A stretch of DNA of 64,000 nucleotides from Faecimorpha stercoravium (GTDB lineage: Bacteria > Bacillota > Clostridia > Lachnospirales > Bianqueaceae), in the NCBI GenBank assembly GCA_018712555.1, contig DVGT01000074.1, positions 1 to 64,000 of the forward strand, written 5' to 3'. A program made the translations under genes and the position numbers. A model generated the notes under the pieces. That model did not search any database. It was not told the DNA's origin and saw only the letters and a list, made by a program, of their open reading frames with translations. This document shows positions 1-7,960 of this stretch, piece after piece (position 1 is the first letter of the stretch; every line of letters starts with the position of its first letter).

Positions 1-602
1 ATGGACTCATTGCCGACGGCGTGGTGGGACAGCAGACCTGGCCCATCCTGTACCAGGGGGCACAGACGCCGGAAGAACCAGAGGAGCCGGAAGAGCCAGA
101 AAACCCAGGCGAGGTGGATACGAGTACATGGCCTTCCGTATCCTACGGATCGGTGAACAGCTACGTGACCCGGCTGCAGAATCGCCTGAATGAACTGGGC
201 TACGACTGTGGCACTGCGGATGGCGACTTTGGATATAACACGAGGAACGCGGTGATTCGCTTCCAACGGGATCATGGACTCATTGCCGACGGCGTGGTGG
301 GACAGCAGACCTGGCCCATCCTGTACCAGGGGGCACAGACACCGGAAGAACCTGAGGAGCCGGAAGAGCCAGAAAACCCAGGCGAGGTGGATACCAGCAC
401 ATGGCCTTCCGTGTCCTACGGATCGGTGAATAGCTATGTGACTAAACTGCAGAATCGCCTGAATGAACTGGGCTACGACTGTGGCACGGCGGATGGCGAT
501 TTTGGATATAATACGAGAAACGCAGTGATTCGCTTCCAGAAGGATCATGGGCTGGTAGTGGATGGTATAGTAGGCAGAGCAACCTGGCAAGCGCTTTACG
601 CC
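1..602 (+). repeat. Tandem 273-bp coding repeat (91 residues per unit)
   Basis: The sequence at position 1 recurs at 274 and again at 547, a period of 273 bp that keeps the frame. Units 1 (1-273) and 2 (274-546) differ at only a few mostly silent positions, and unit 3 is the last partial copy. Near-identity at silent sites points to recent duplication or gene conversion. Confidence 0.9.
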
Positions 603-605
603 TAA
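3..605 (+). CDS. Peptidoglycan-binding repeat protein, C-terminal part (5' end outside window)
   Basis: The reading frame is open at the left edge, so this is only the C-terminal end of a larger protein. It contains two full PG_binding_1-type modules (LQNRLNELGYDCGTADGDFG, then NAVIRFQ and the DG.VG..TW core) plus the end of a preceding one, joined by acidic Pro/Glu linkers of the PEEPEEPEEPENPGE type. Such modules bind cell-wall peptidoglycan, and extended PE linkers usually space domains on the outer face of the wall. The catalytic or effector part, if any, lies upstream and cannot be seen. The linker and module are repeated almost identically at DNA level (see the repeat entry). A terminator follows directly. 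Confidence 0.85.
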   Translation, partial: GLIADGVVGQQTWPILYQGAQTPEEPEEPEEPENPGEVDTSTWPSVSYGSVNSYVTRLQNRLNELGYDCGTADGDFGYNTRNAVIRFQRDHGLIADGVVGQQTWPILYQGAQTPEEPEEPEEPENPGEVDTSTWPSVSYGSVNSYVTKLQNRLNELGYDCGTADGDFGYNTRNAVIRFQKDHGLVVDGIVGRATWQALYA

Positions 606-620
606 AAACTATAAGGTAGA

Positions 621-666
621 GGAAGCCTGCGAAACAACAGAAAATTGTTTTCGCAGGCTTCCTTTG
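621..666 (+). terminator. Intrinsic terminator of the peptidoglycan-binding gene
   Basis: GGAAGCCTGCGAAACAA at 621-637 pairs with the complementary arm ending at 662 with one bulged T. The T-run is weak. It lies 15 bp after the stop codon. Confidence 0.75.
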
Positions 667-698
667 GAAAATAAAACAAGAAAAATGTAAAAAAACGC

Positions 699-727
699 TT
701 GACAAGAAATACAACCTATGCTATAAT
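699..727 (+). promoter_or_regulatory. Sigma-A promoter of tRNA-Gln
   Basis: TTGACA at 699-704 and TATAAT at 722-727 are separated by exactly 17 bp. Both hexamers are perfect consensus, as expected for a strong stable-RNA promoter 28 bp upstream of the tRNA. Confidence 0.92.
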
Positions 728-754
728 CGTATTCGTTCTTTTGAGAGAACATGA

Positions 755-826
755 TGGGCACTCGCCAAGCGGTAAGGCACTGGACTCTGACTCCAGCATT
801 CGTAGGTTCGAATCCTTCGTGCCCAG
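755..826 (+). tRNA. tRNA-Gln (anticodon CTG)
   Basis: A 7-bp acceptor stem (TGGGCAC with GTGCCCA), a D-arm GCCAAGCGGTAAGGC, the anticodon stem CTGGA/TCCAG around the loop CTCTGAC (anticodon CTG, reading CAG), and a T-loop TTCGAAT form a full cloverleaf. The T-stem has one T-T mismatch. The U1-A72 start is typical of tRNA-Gln. CCA is not encoded. It is a single tRNA unit with its own promoter and terminator. Confidence 0.93.
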
Positions 827-831
827 TGAAG

Positions 832-872
832 GATGTATCACAGAAGTAAGTTCTGCGGTGCGTCTTTTTTTT
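832..872 (+). terminator. Terminator of tRNA-Gln
   Basis: GATGTATCACAGAA (832-845) pairs with TTCTGCGGTGCGTC (851-864), allowing G-U pairs and one mismatch, followed by eight T at 865-872. Confidence 0.85.
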
Positions 873-879
873 ATGTGAA

Positions 880-1076
880 ATCGGGGGCTGTTGCAAAATA
901 GATGAGAAATCATCTCTCCTTCTGGACTAATGAGAAAACCCCGGATTTCTCAGCTTTATGGAATGACCTGGAAACGAAAAAGGAGTCCGTGCATTCACGG
1001 AACTCCTTAGGAGATCATACCCTTTCATTCTGTATCAATGGTGAGACATCGCAGGCATTTTGCAACGGCCCCTGAT
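880..1076. mobile_element. Possible miniature inverted-repeat element (197 bp, no transposase)
   Basis: Positions 880-899 and 1057-1076 are inverted repeats matching at 18 of 20 positions, around a core GYTGTTGCAAAAT. This core resembles the termini of IS6/IS26-type insertion sequences. The 157 bp between hold no open reading frame, only the minus-strand terminator at 977-1008. I see no clear target-site duplication. The right end abuts the stop codon of the MATE gene at 1078. Together with the tRNA and its signals this accounts for the stretch 606-1077, which has no protein gene. An alternative is a chance long-range stem. Confidence 0.45.
977..1008 (-). terminator. Terminator of the minus-strand MATE gene
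   Basis: Read on the minus strand, AAGGAGTTCCGTG pairs with CACGGACTCCTT across a 4-base loop with one bulge, then runs into TTTTTCGTTT. It lies about 70 bp after the MATE stop codon. Confidence 0.85.
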
Positions 1077-1077
1077 A

Positions 1078-2406
1078 TTAGGCAGGCATCCGTCTGCGCA
1101 GAACGAAATAGGCAGGGATTAAAAAGAAAAGAGCAAAGGTCCATGCAATCGGATTTGAACAGCAGACAGCCGTATATCCGAAGGGGCCGACAAGACAGAA
1201 CGCCACGATGGAACGAGCGATCATTTCCATGACGCCAGCGCTCATAGCGAGAGCGGCATGACCCATGCCCTGAAGGGTATTGCGGAAGACGAGAAGAAGA
1301 GTGAGCAGGATATAACAAAGACCATTATACAGCAGGAATTGTTGAATATTCGCAATGATTTGTGTTTCCGTGCTTTCCACAAAAAGCAGAGAGATATAGG
1401 AACCGAAGCACAGGATGATAATGAGAGCCAGTATGCTGAAAAGGGCTCCCAGAATGCTGCCGTGCCAAATACCTTGCCGAATTCGGTCGAATCGCCTGGC
1501 TCCCAGGTTTTGTCCACAGTATGTGGCCATGGTAACTCCCAGTGTTTCCATGGGTTGTGTTACCAACATCTGCACTTTATTGGCGGCTGTGATAGAGGCT
1601 ACGATATCGGATCCCAGGGAATTGACCGCGGTTTGCAGGACGGTGCTTCCAATAGCGGTAATAGAATACTGCAGTCCCATGGGAAGGCCCATGTTGAAGA
1701 GGCGTTTCACGGAAAAACCATCCCATTTCCACTCTTCCTTTTGGATATGCAGGATGGGAAACTTCTTGATCAAGAAGACGAGACAGAGCAGGCCTGAGAT
1801 TCCCTGGGAGATTACAGTGGCTAACGCGGCACCAAAGACACCCGTATTCATCACAATAATAAAGAATAGATCCAGCACCACGTTGAGCAGAGACGCGCAG
1901 GCAAGAAACAGAAGAGGGGTCTTACTGTCTCCCAGCGCGCGCATGATGCCGGCCAGGCAGTTGTAGAGGATCGTCACATAGGTTCCCAGGAAAATGGTGA
2001 ATATGTACGCGTAAGCATCTTCCAGAATATTGGAGGGGGTTTGCATCAGAATCAGAATTTCCCGAGTCCAGATACCGGTTACCAATGTGATGATTCCACC
2101 TAAGATCAGGGAGGCCCAAACCATGTTGGCAACGCATCGGCGCATGGCGGAATCATCTTTCGCACCAAAACTCTGCGCCACCGGAATACTAAACCCACAG
2201 CACAGGCCATTCACGAATCCTAGAATCAGGAAATTGACGGCACCTGTGGAACCCACAGCGGCCAACGCTTCCTTTCCCAAAAAACGTCCCACAATGATGG
2301 TATCGACCATGTTATACATTTGTTGAAACAGATTCCCAAACATGAGTGGGATACAGAAGGAAAAGATGAGTCGGTAGGGCTTTCCTACGGTCATATCTTT
2401 GATCAT
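1078..2406 (-). CDS. MATE family multidrug/cation efflux transporter
   Basis: This 442-residue polytopic membrane protein is of the multidrug and toxic compound extrusion family, which exports organic cations or drugs in exchange for Na+ or H+. It opens with MIKDMTVGKPYRLIFSF and FGNLFQQMYNMVDTIIVGR, the family signature of DinF/NorM-type clostridial members. A second QYSI..IGS..LQ..VN block marks the internally repeated second half. Length is normal for the family. The ATG at 2406 is preceded by AGGAGG on the minus strand. It stands alone with its own promoter and terminator. A second, different MATE protein lies at 60799-62172. The substrate cannot be told from sequence. Confidence 0.92.
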   Translation of the reverse strand: MIKDMTVGKPYRLIFSFCIPLMFGNLFQQMYNMVDTIIVGRFLGKEALAAVGSTGAVNFLILGFVNGLCCGFSIPVAQSFGAKDDSAMRRCVANMVWASLILGGIITLVTGIWTREILILMQTPSNILEDAYAYIFTIFLGTYVTILYNCLAGIMRALGDSKTPLLFLACASLLNVVLDLFFIIVMNTGVFGAALATVISQGISGLLCLVFLIKKFPILHIQKEEWKWDGFSVKRLFNMGLPMGLQYSITAIGSTVLQTAVNSLGSDIVASITAANKVQMLVTQPMETLGVTMATYCGQNLGARRFDRIRQGIWHGSILGALFSILALIIILCFGSYISLLFVESTETQIIANIQQFLLYNGLCYILLTLLLVFRNTLQGMGHAALAMSAGVMEMIARSIVAFCLVGPFGYTAVCCSNPIAWTFALFFLIPAYFVLRRRMPA

Positions 2407-2436
2407 CGAAGATACCTCCTAACACAAAATAAGGAT

Positions 2437-2465
2437 ATTATAATGTCAGCCTGCCGGGACAGCAA
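2437..2465 (-). promoter_or_regulatory. Promoter of the MATE gene
   Basis: On the minus strand TTGCTG (2465-2460), 17 bp, then TATAAT (2442-2437), 30 bp upstream of the start codon. Confidence 0.75.
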
Positions 2466-2523
2466 TGTATTATTTTGCAAAAAGATGGATAAAAAGCAAC
2501 AATGAAGTCGATGCGGCAGGAGA

Positions 2524-2552
2524 TTGTTTTTTTTTCTTTAATATGGTATACT
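2524..2552 (+). promoter_or_regulatory. Promoter of the aminopeptidase-trxB pair
   Basis: TTGTTT at 2524-2529, 17 bp that are mostly T, then TATACT at 2547-2552. Confidence 0.7.
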
Positions 2553-2611
2553 GCATGTGGAAGCAAAAATATGGATAGAATTCAGGATAGCTCTTAAGAT
2601 AGGAGGATACG

Positions 2612-4690
2612 ATGTTTAATTCGGAAGAATATTATAGATTGTATAATAGCGCGGCACTGAAGGAGTATGAACAGCAGAAAGCGAAAGTGGCAGAATGGGC
2701 GGATGTGAAAGTGGGAAAAGGCAACCGCGACCTGCCGCTTCGCTTTGTGAAAAAACAGGCGGAGTTTCTGCAGCATGTCATGCGTTGGGAAGCAGAGTTG
2801 ACAGAGGAGTATATTCGTTCTGCCTCATTAGAACAGTTGGCGAAGGAGCAGGATGCATTCTATCGTGAAGAAGAGGGCGAAGAGTACGCCAGATCCATTC
2901 TTTGTCCGGCGGTGGCCGTCAAGCAGTACGGTGGAGAGTTGGGCCCTGTGATTTCTTATATTGCGTATCAAATGCGGGAAAATCTCATCTATGCTCCTCG
3001 GCATATGCGGTTTGCCATGTCTTGGAATCAGCGTTTGTTCCTGGATATAGCGGAGCTGCTTGTCAATCATGCACCCTTAAAAACCTTGAAAGAATGTATC
3101 GAAAGCCATGCGCTGTCTCAGGCACGGGATCGGGCGGGACTGATGCTGCATGAGCGGTTTATTCCGGATGGGTGCCAGGGAGAAGATCGGATTGCATATG
3201 GCGACTTACAGGATCCCGGATTCCTGTATACCCTGGGACGTCGTGTTACCAAAGAGGATCAGGAACTCTTTCTGTTCATGAATTCTTTGCCGGAAGAGTC
3301 CATCGAAAAGATGGCATCTTCTTTTGTAGAAGGCTTTCGAAAGGGATTTTTCGTAGATGCCAAGGATATCGTTATCAAAAAGACAGTAGGGATCTATCAT
3401 CGACTTGGCATGGAGCGGATGACTCGTAAGGCGATGGAACTCTTTGCATCAGAAATCCACTATCGGCCCTTTATTTCGCGAGTGAAGATGACGCAGAAAA
3501 ACCAACAGTGTCAGTATGATCATCGGTTCGACATGGCGCTTATTTTCAATGCGGAATTTGGAGAGAAAATGAATGATGCGTTGGAAGAAGAGGTGGAGCA
3601 GAATGCATCAATGCTGAGATTATACGGAGGGCCTGCTGTGATTGACTCTTTTGGGGAAGCACCGTTTATTCCTAAAAAAGGAAAGGGCAGCATTACTTTT
3701 TCCGAAGAACAAATGCCGGCGTATACAGAGTACATGAATCGTCGTTCAGAATTGCTGTATCGGTATATGCCTCAAAGAGAAACGAGTTACACGATGGTAG
3801 CATACCCGGTGCCGCAGATTGGAAAAGATTTTGTTCCTCTTTTTGAAGAGATGATCCAGATCAATACGTTAGATAATGAGAAGTATCTGCAGGTTCAGCA
3901 GCATATTATTGATGCGTTGGATCAGGGAGTGAAGGTGGAAATACAGGGCGCGCGCGGAAACGAGACGAAACTGGAAATTGCCCTGGCGCCAATTGAAGAT
4001 CCAAAACATCAGACGAATTTTTATAATTGTGTGGCAGATGTCAATATCCCCTTAGGAGAGATTTTCACTTCCCCACAGCTGGAAGGCACCAATGGTGTTT
4101 TGCATGTGGAATCCTTCTATGCCGACGGGTTATCGTTTAAGAATCTGAAGCTGACATTTACCGATGGATATGTGACAGATTATAGCTGTGAGAATTTTCC
4201 AACGGAGGAGGAAAACCGAGCATTTGTGCGGGAGAATCTGCTTTTCCCGCATGAAACACTGCCCATGGGAGAATTTGCGATCGGTACGAATACACTGGCC
4301 TATAAGATGGCGAGACAGTACGATATTGTAGAACAGCTGCCGATTCTGATTGTGGAAAAGATGGGGCCCCATTTTGCGGTGGGAGACACGTGTTATGTGG
4401 GAACAGAGGAACTGCCTGTTTATAATCCGCAAAATGGCAAGGAGATCTGTGCGCGCGAAAACGAGAAGACCGCATTGCGGCATGCAGATCGAGAGAATGC
4501 ATATACGCATGTGCATAAGGATATTACGTTGCCATATCACGGCATTGGTGTGATTCGCGTCATCACATCCAGTGGGCAGATGATTGAAATTATTCGAAAC
4601 GGACGCTTTGTGCTGCGCGGTACAGAACTGCTCAATGAAGCATTGCGGGCATTAGAGGAACAGGAGGAGAAACAGAATGAAACCGTATGA
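2612..4690 (+). CDS. M29-type metallo-aminopeptidase with long N-terminal extension
   Basis: The C-terminal half carries marks of the thermophilic metalloprotease family M29 (AmpS/aminopeptidase T). IPLGEIFTSPQLEGTNGVLH near residue 478 has the metal-ligand Glu. ETLPMGEFAIGTNT and HFAVGDTCY follow, and AYTHVHKDITLP near residue 630 has the terminal His/Asp ligands. These enzymes remove N-terminal residues from peptides in the cytoplasm using two Zn or Co ions. Family members are about 410 residues; this protein is 692, so about 280 N-terminal residues are extra. They are mainly helical and acidic, with no motif I recognise. There is no signal peptide. Start ATG with upstream GATAGGAGG. The 3' end overlaps trxB by 14 bp, so the two are probably coupled. 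Confidence 0.85.
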   Translation: MFNSEEYYRLYNSAALKEYEQQKAKVAEWADVKVGKGNRDLPLRFVKKQAEFLQHVMRWEAELTEEYIRSASLEQLAKEQDAFYREEEGEEYARSILCPAVAVKQYGGELGPVISYIAYQMRENLIYAPRHMRFAMSWNQRLFLDIAELLVNHAPLKTLKECIESHALSQARDRAGLMLHERFIPDGCQGEDRIAYGDLQDPGFLYTLGRRVTKEDQELFLFMNSLPEESIEKMASSFVEGFRKGFFVDAKDIVIKKTVGIYHRLGMERMTRKAMELFASEIHYRPFISRVKMTQKNQQCQYDHRFDMALIFNAEFGEKMNDALEEEVEQNASMLRLYGGPAVIDSFGEAPFIPKKGKGSITFSEEQMPAYTEYMNRRSELLYRYMPQRETSYTMVAYPVPQIGKDFVPLFEEMIQINTLDNEKYLQVQQHIIDALDQGVKVEIQGARGNETKLEIALAPIEDPKHQTNFYNCVADVNIPLGEIFTSPQLEGTNGVLHVESFYADGLSFKNLKLTFTDGYVTDYSCENFPTEEENRAFVRENLLFPHETLPMGEFAIGTNTLAYKMARQYDIVEQLPILIVEKMGPHFAVGDTCYVGTEELPVYNPQNGKEICARENEKTALRHADRENAYTHVHKDITLPYHGIGVIRVITSSGQMIEIIRNGRFVLRGTELLNEALRALEEQEEKQNETV

Positions 4691-5576
4691 TGTGTTGATT
4701 ATTGGCGGAGGCCCTGCGGGGCTTGCTGCTGCCATATATGCGTCCCGGGCTGGTCTTTCGTATGCATTGATAGAACAGGGATTTCCAGGAGGGCAGGTTC
4801 TGAATACAGCCGAGGTGGATAATTATCCCGGATTCCCAGAAATCTCCGGTATGGATTTAGGCATGAAATGGATGGAACATGCGCAGAAGCTGGGGATGCA
4901 GCAGATTATGGAAGAGGTCACGGACCTGGAGGTTGGAGAAGAGTTGAAGACGGTACGAACCTTCGGAGGAGAATACGTGACGAAGAATATTCTCTTTTGC
5001 ACGGGAGCCGCTCCTAGGATGCTGGGAGTCCCGGGGGAGGAACGGCTGCGCGGCAAGGGTGTATCGTACTGCGCTACCTGTGATGGTGCTTTTTTCCGAA
5101 ATCAAAAAACCGCCGTGATTGGCGGTGGAGATACGGCGGTGTCAGATGCGTTGTATTTATCAGCGTTATGTCAGGATGTGTATTTGATTCATCGGAGAGA
5201 TCAGCTGCGTGCTGCCGACTACCTGCAGAAAAAAGTTGCCGAGAAGGACAATATTCATATCCTGTGGAATAGTCAGGTGCGAGAGATACAGGGAGAAGAA
5301 CGTGTATCGGCTGTGCTTGTAGATACCGAGGGACAGGAAACCAGGCTGGATGTGAATGGAGTCTTTGTCGCGGTGGGGATACAGCCCAACTCGAGCTTGC
5401 TGAAGGGAAAAGTGGATACAGATAGCGCGGGTTATATTCTTACGAATGAGCATATGGAAACATCAATTCGAGGAGTATATGCCGCGGGAGATGTACGCAA
5501 AAAATTTCTGCGGCAGATCATTACCGCTGCCGCAGACGGAGCCATCGCGATTGAAAGCATTGTGGGCACGCTGTAA
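4677..5576 (+). CDS. trxB: Thioredoxin reductase
   Basis: This cytoplasmic flavoenzyme passes electrons from NADPH to thioredoxin. The FAD-binding GGGPAG is at residues 10-15, the redox pair is C132-A-T-C135, a second Rossmann motif VIGGGDTAVSDA binds NADPH, and GVYAAGDVR near the end is the usual flavin-contact motif. At 299 residues it is at the compact end of the family. It starts inside the upstream aminopeptidase gene. It converges with the carboxypeptidase gene, with only 3 bp between stop codons. A ferredoxin-dependent relative cannot be excluded, but family membership is clear. Confidence 0.93.
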   Translation: MKPYDVLIIGGGPAGLAAAIYASRAGLSYALIEQGFPGGQVLNTAEVDNYPGFPEISGMDLGMKWMEHAQKLGMQQIMEEVTDLEVGEELKTVRTFGGEYVTKNILFCTGAAPRMLGVPGEERLRGKGVSYCATCDGAFFRNQKTAVIGGGDTAVSDALYLSALCQDVYLIHRRDQLRAADYLQKKVAEKDNIHILWNSQVREIQGEERVSAVLVDTEGQETRLDVNGVFVAVGIQPNSSLLKGKVDTDSAGYILTNEHMETSIRGVYAAGDVRKKFLRQIITAAADGAIAIESIVGTL

Positions 5577-5579
5577 GGA

Positions 5580-6464
5580 TTAGGAAAGACTCTGATACAG
5601 TGTGATCGCGTCCAGAATGTGATAGGGTTCTGTGCTGTGGTCACCAGGTGCCCCTGCATTTACGACGATATATCGTTCCCCATTGACTTCTCCTAGGCTG
5701 GCGAGACAAAGCCCGGCAAGGCTGGTAAACCCTGTTTTGCCGCCTAGGATTTCGACATCTCCAGTAGAGATATCAGAGAGTTCTTCTCGCATGGTGCTGC
5801 GTAGTATCATACCTTCTGGATGAATATTCGATGGGGTAGTGAGATAGGAAGATGTGGTGAAAACCTCATAAAATGTCTCGTTTTGCAGACAGTACCGCAG
5901 CAGGAGCGCCAAATCATAGGTCGTCGTATAATGATTGGAATCATGCAGTCCTGTCGCATTTGCAAAATGCGTATGATCCATACCCAGAGACGCAGCCTTC
6001 TCATTCATCCATTCTACGAAAGTCTCCTCTGACCCGGCTGTCAGATAGGCCGCGGTTTCACAGCATTCGCATCCTGACGGCAGAAGTATGCCGTAGAGGA
6101 TATCTCGATATGGGACTCGCTCTCCCGGTTCGAATCCAGCACGAGATGCGTCCTGGGCGTACAGAGCCGGAAAAATGGAATACGGTACCTCGATGACTTC
6201 TTCGAGATCCTCGTATTTTTCGATTGCTAGGATGGCGGTCATCATCTTTGTCATAGACGCGGGGTAAATCTGCGCGTCTTTTTCTTTGGAAGACAGGACT
6301 TCCCCGTCCTCAAAGCGCATGATGACATAGCTCTCGCTCTGCACGTCCACGGAAGTGGTACCCGATAGATGAGGACTCAAGTTGACCCAGAGGATCAATC
6401 CCACCAGAAGAAGAATGCACACGAGAAGAATTCGCAAAATATGAGTCTCAACAGAAGCTTTCAA
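5580..6464 (-). CDS. Serine-type D-Ala-D-Ala carboxypeptidase (S11 / penicillin-binding protein family)
   Basis: The enzyme trims the terminal D-Ala from peptidoglycan stem peptides outside the membrane. Motif 1 is PASMTKMMTAI (SxxK nucleophile) and motif 3 is GGKTGFTSLAG (KTG). Motif 2, normally SxN, reads SGC within LLPSGCECCETAA. The N-terminus has one hydrophobic anchor (ILRILLVCILLLVGLILWV). I choose the TTG at 6464: a promoter with TTGCAT at 6518-6513 and TATACT at 6494-6489 would place the transcript start near 6482, and AGGTGTTAGGA precedes the TTG. The longer ATG form starting at 6518 would begin inside the -35 box. The protein lacks the C-terminal PBP5-like domain and amphipathic helix seen in longer relatives, so it is anchored only at its N-terminus. 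Confidence 0.88.
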   Translation of the reverse strand: MKASVETHILRILLVCILLLVGLILWVNLSPHLSGTTSVDVQSESYVIMRFEDGEVLSSKEKDAQIYPASMTKMMTAILAIEKYEDLEEVIEVPYSIFPALYAQDASRAGFEPGERVPYRDILYGILLPSGCECCETAAYLTAGSEETFVEWMNEKAASLGMDHTHFANATGLHDSNHYTTTYDLALLLRYCLQNETFYEVFTTSSYLTTPSNIHPEGMILRSTMREELSDISTGDVEILGGKTGFTSLAGLCLASLGEVNGERYIVVNAGAPGDHSTEPYHILDAITLYQSLS

Positions 6465-6488
6465 TCCTAACACCTGCTTTCTAAATGA

Positions 6489-6518
6489 AGTATAGCATGA
6501 TAATATCATAATATGCAA
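6489..6518 (-). promoter_or_regulatory. Promoter of the carboxypeptidase gene
   Basis: On the minus strand TTGCAT (6518-6513), 18 bp, TATACT (6494-6489). It decides the downstream TTG start at 6464. Confidence 0.65.
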
Positions 6519-6564
6519 GCTGATTTCTAACGAAAAAATGACAAAAGAACGAAAAACGTCTTAA

Positions 6565-6589
6565 TTTCTTTAAGAAGATTCTTAAGAAA
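6565..6589. repeat. AT-rich imperfect palindrome upstream of a membrane protein gene
   Basis: TTTCTTTAAGAA at 6565-6576 is nearly the reverse complement of TTCTTAAGAAA at 6579-6589. It sits 25 bp upstream of the start at 6615, between divergent genes. It could be an operator; nothing identifies a regulator. Confidence 0.35.
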
Positions 6590-6614
6590 GAAAAGGGAGG
6601 GCGAGAAGGTCAAA

Positions 6615-7085
6615 ATGACAAGAGAACAGATCCGTAAGTTTCTGCCAAAAGAAGAGTGGCTGGGGTTTATATGTTACTGCGCGGCGACTTTATGGATAGA
6701 CTATGTGAGAGTCCAAAGGATCTTAGATCTGCAGCATCATGTAGAGGGATTACGAGATCTGTCATCACTGGGTTCGTTGTTGTTGGGAGACCGCTTCGCA
6801 CAGATTCCGCAGCTTCTCTCCGGAATCGAAATCGGCATTTGGATTCTGGGAGGCGTGCTTTTTCTTCCCTGGCTCCTGAACTGCCTTGGAGGCGGACGAA
6901 CGGGAAGATCGATTCGAAATCAGAGCAGCTGTCCCAGACCCAATGGCGGGCTGTTATGTGGGATCCTGCTAGGAATCATTGTGGTGATCATCCATTGTTG
7001 GCAGGCAGAAGGCGGAGAGGCGCTGGTCTTTTGGGTGTTATACCTTCTGACTCTGATTCAGAAAAAGATTCAAAAGGATGTATGA
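6615..7085 (+). CDS. Small membrane protein of unknown function
   Basis: I do not recognise this 156-residue protein. It has about three hydrophobic segments: LGFICYCAATLWI near residue 17, IGIWILGGVLFLPWLL near residue 76, and LCGILLGIIVVIIH near residue 113. A basic Gly/Arg/Ser-rich stretch lies between the last two. The ATG follows GGGAGGGCGAGAAGG. It is 54 bp upstream of a lipoprotein polysaccharide deacetylase on the same strand, which suggests a shared transcript and an envelope role. The overlapping frame at 6656-7135 lacks a ribosome site and membrane segments and is taken as a shadow. Confidence 0.6.
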   Translation: MTREQIRKFLPKEEWLGFICYCAATLWIDYVRVQRILDLQHHVEGLRDLSSLGSLLLGDRFAQIPQLLSGIEIGIWILGGVLFLPWLLNCLGGGRTGRSIRNQSSCPRPNGGLLCGILLGIIVVIIHCWQAEGGEALVFWVLYLLTLIQKKIQKDV

Positions 7086-7139
7086 AATTTAAAAAAGTCC
7101 ATAATCTACCCCAAGGATATACAAAAATGGGGTGAGAAG

Positions 7140-7898
7140 ATGAGAAAAACATCGAAATGGCTTTTGGGGATGTGGATCGCAGTGACCTTTCTGGGAGGAT
7201 GCGCCAAAGAGATGAGTCTGGATTCTTCCTGTATAGAGCCGGAACCAGCTTATCATGTCAATGCAGAGGCAACAAAAAAGGTGTATTTAACCTTTGATGA
7301 TGGACCTTGCGAGAGTACGGCACAGATCCTCGATATTTTGCAGGAATATCAGGTTCCGGCCGCGTTTTTTGTGATTGTGAGAGAAGAGGAAGAGCTGATT
7401 CCTCTTTACCGCCGGATCGTGGAAGAAGGACATGTACTGGCCAATCATACGGCGACACATGTGTATGAGCATGTGTACGCAAGTTTTGAAAACCTGAGAG
7501 AAGAAATAGAAGAGTTAGAGGACTACGTGGAATATGTCAGCGGATATGCTCCAGAGAAGATTTTTAGGTTTCCCGGCGGTTCCACCAGAGCTGAAAAGTA
7601 TTTGGGGAATACCGTACGGAAAACGATAGAAGCATGGGGATACCGTGTCATGGATTGGAACTGTTCGGGAGATGACGCCATTCGTCAAGGCGTCACTGCG
7701 GAGGAAATCTATGACAGCACGATTCAGACTGCCAAGGGAAAGAATCCTGTCATTATACTCCTTCATTCCGCCAGCTATGCGCCGCAGACTGTAGCGGCGC
7801 TTCCTTCGATCCTATCTTATTTTCAAGAAAACGGATATGTCTTCTCCAGTCTACTGGAAGAAGATGCCCCGGAAAATTGGTGGATGGGAGAGCATTAA
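7140..7898 (+). CDS. Lipoprotein polysaccharide deacetylase (NodB domain)
   Basis: A type II signal peptide ends in the lipobox LGGC (Cys21), so the protein is likely tethered to the outer face of the membrane. The NodB homology domain begins near residue 40 with KVYLTFDDGP (catalytic Asp and metal Asp). It continues with NHTATH (metal His pair), FRFPGGS, DWNCSGDD and a final ILLHS (catalytic His). This carbohydrate esterase 4 set predicts removal of N-acetyl groups from GlcNAc or MurNAc in peptidoglycan, which can give lysozyme resistance. The substrate is inferred from family only. The start has GGGGTGAGAAG just upstream. Confidence 0.88.
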   Translation: MRKTSKWLLGMWIAVTFLGGCAKEMSLDSSCIEPEPAYHVNAEATKKVYLTFDDGPCESTAQILDILQEYQVPAAFFVIVREEEELIPLYRRIVEEGHVLANHTATHVYEHVYASFENLREEIEELEDYVEYVSGYAPEKIFRFPGGSTRAEKYLGNTVRKTIEAWGYRVMDWNCSGDDAIRQGVTAEEIYDSTIQTAKGKNPVIILLHSASYAPQTVAALPSILSYFQENGYVFSSLLEEDAPENWWMGEH

Positions 7899-7901
7899 AT
7901 C

Positions 7902-7930
7902 TTTACTTTTTATCCAATCGGTGATACAAT
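7902..7930 (+). promoter_or_regulatory. Promoter of yerC-pcrA-ligA
   Basis: TTTACT at 7902-7907, 17 bp, TACAAT at 7925-7930. It begins just after the stop codon of the deacetylase. Confidence 0.7.
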
Positions 7931-7960
7931 AAGTTTATTACGAAAGATAGGGGGATCCAG

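Noticed and set aside
1..602. Tandem repeats considered as a CRISPR array or origin iterons
   Set aside because: The 273-bp units are in-frame coding sequence for peptidoglycan-binding modules with no spacers.
6656..7135. 159-codon frame overlapping the small membrane protein
   Set aside because: It lacks a ribosome site and hydrophobic segments, while the 6615 frame has both.
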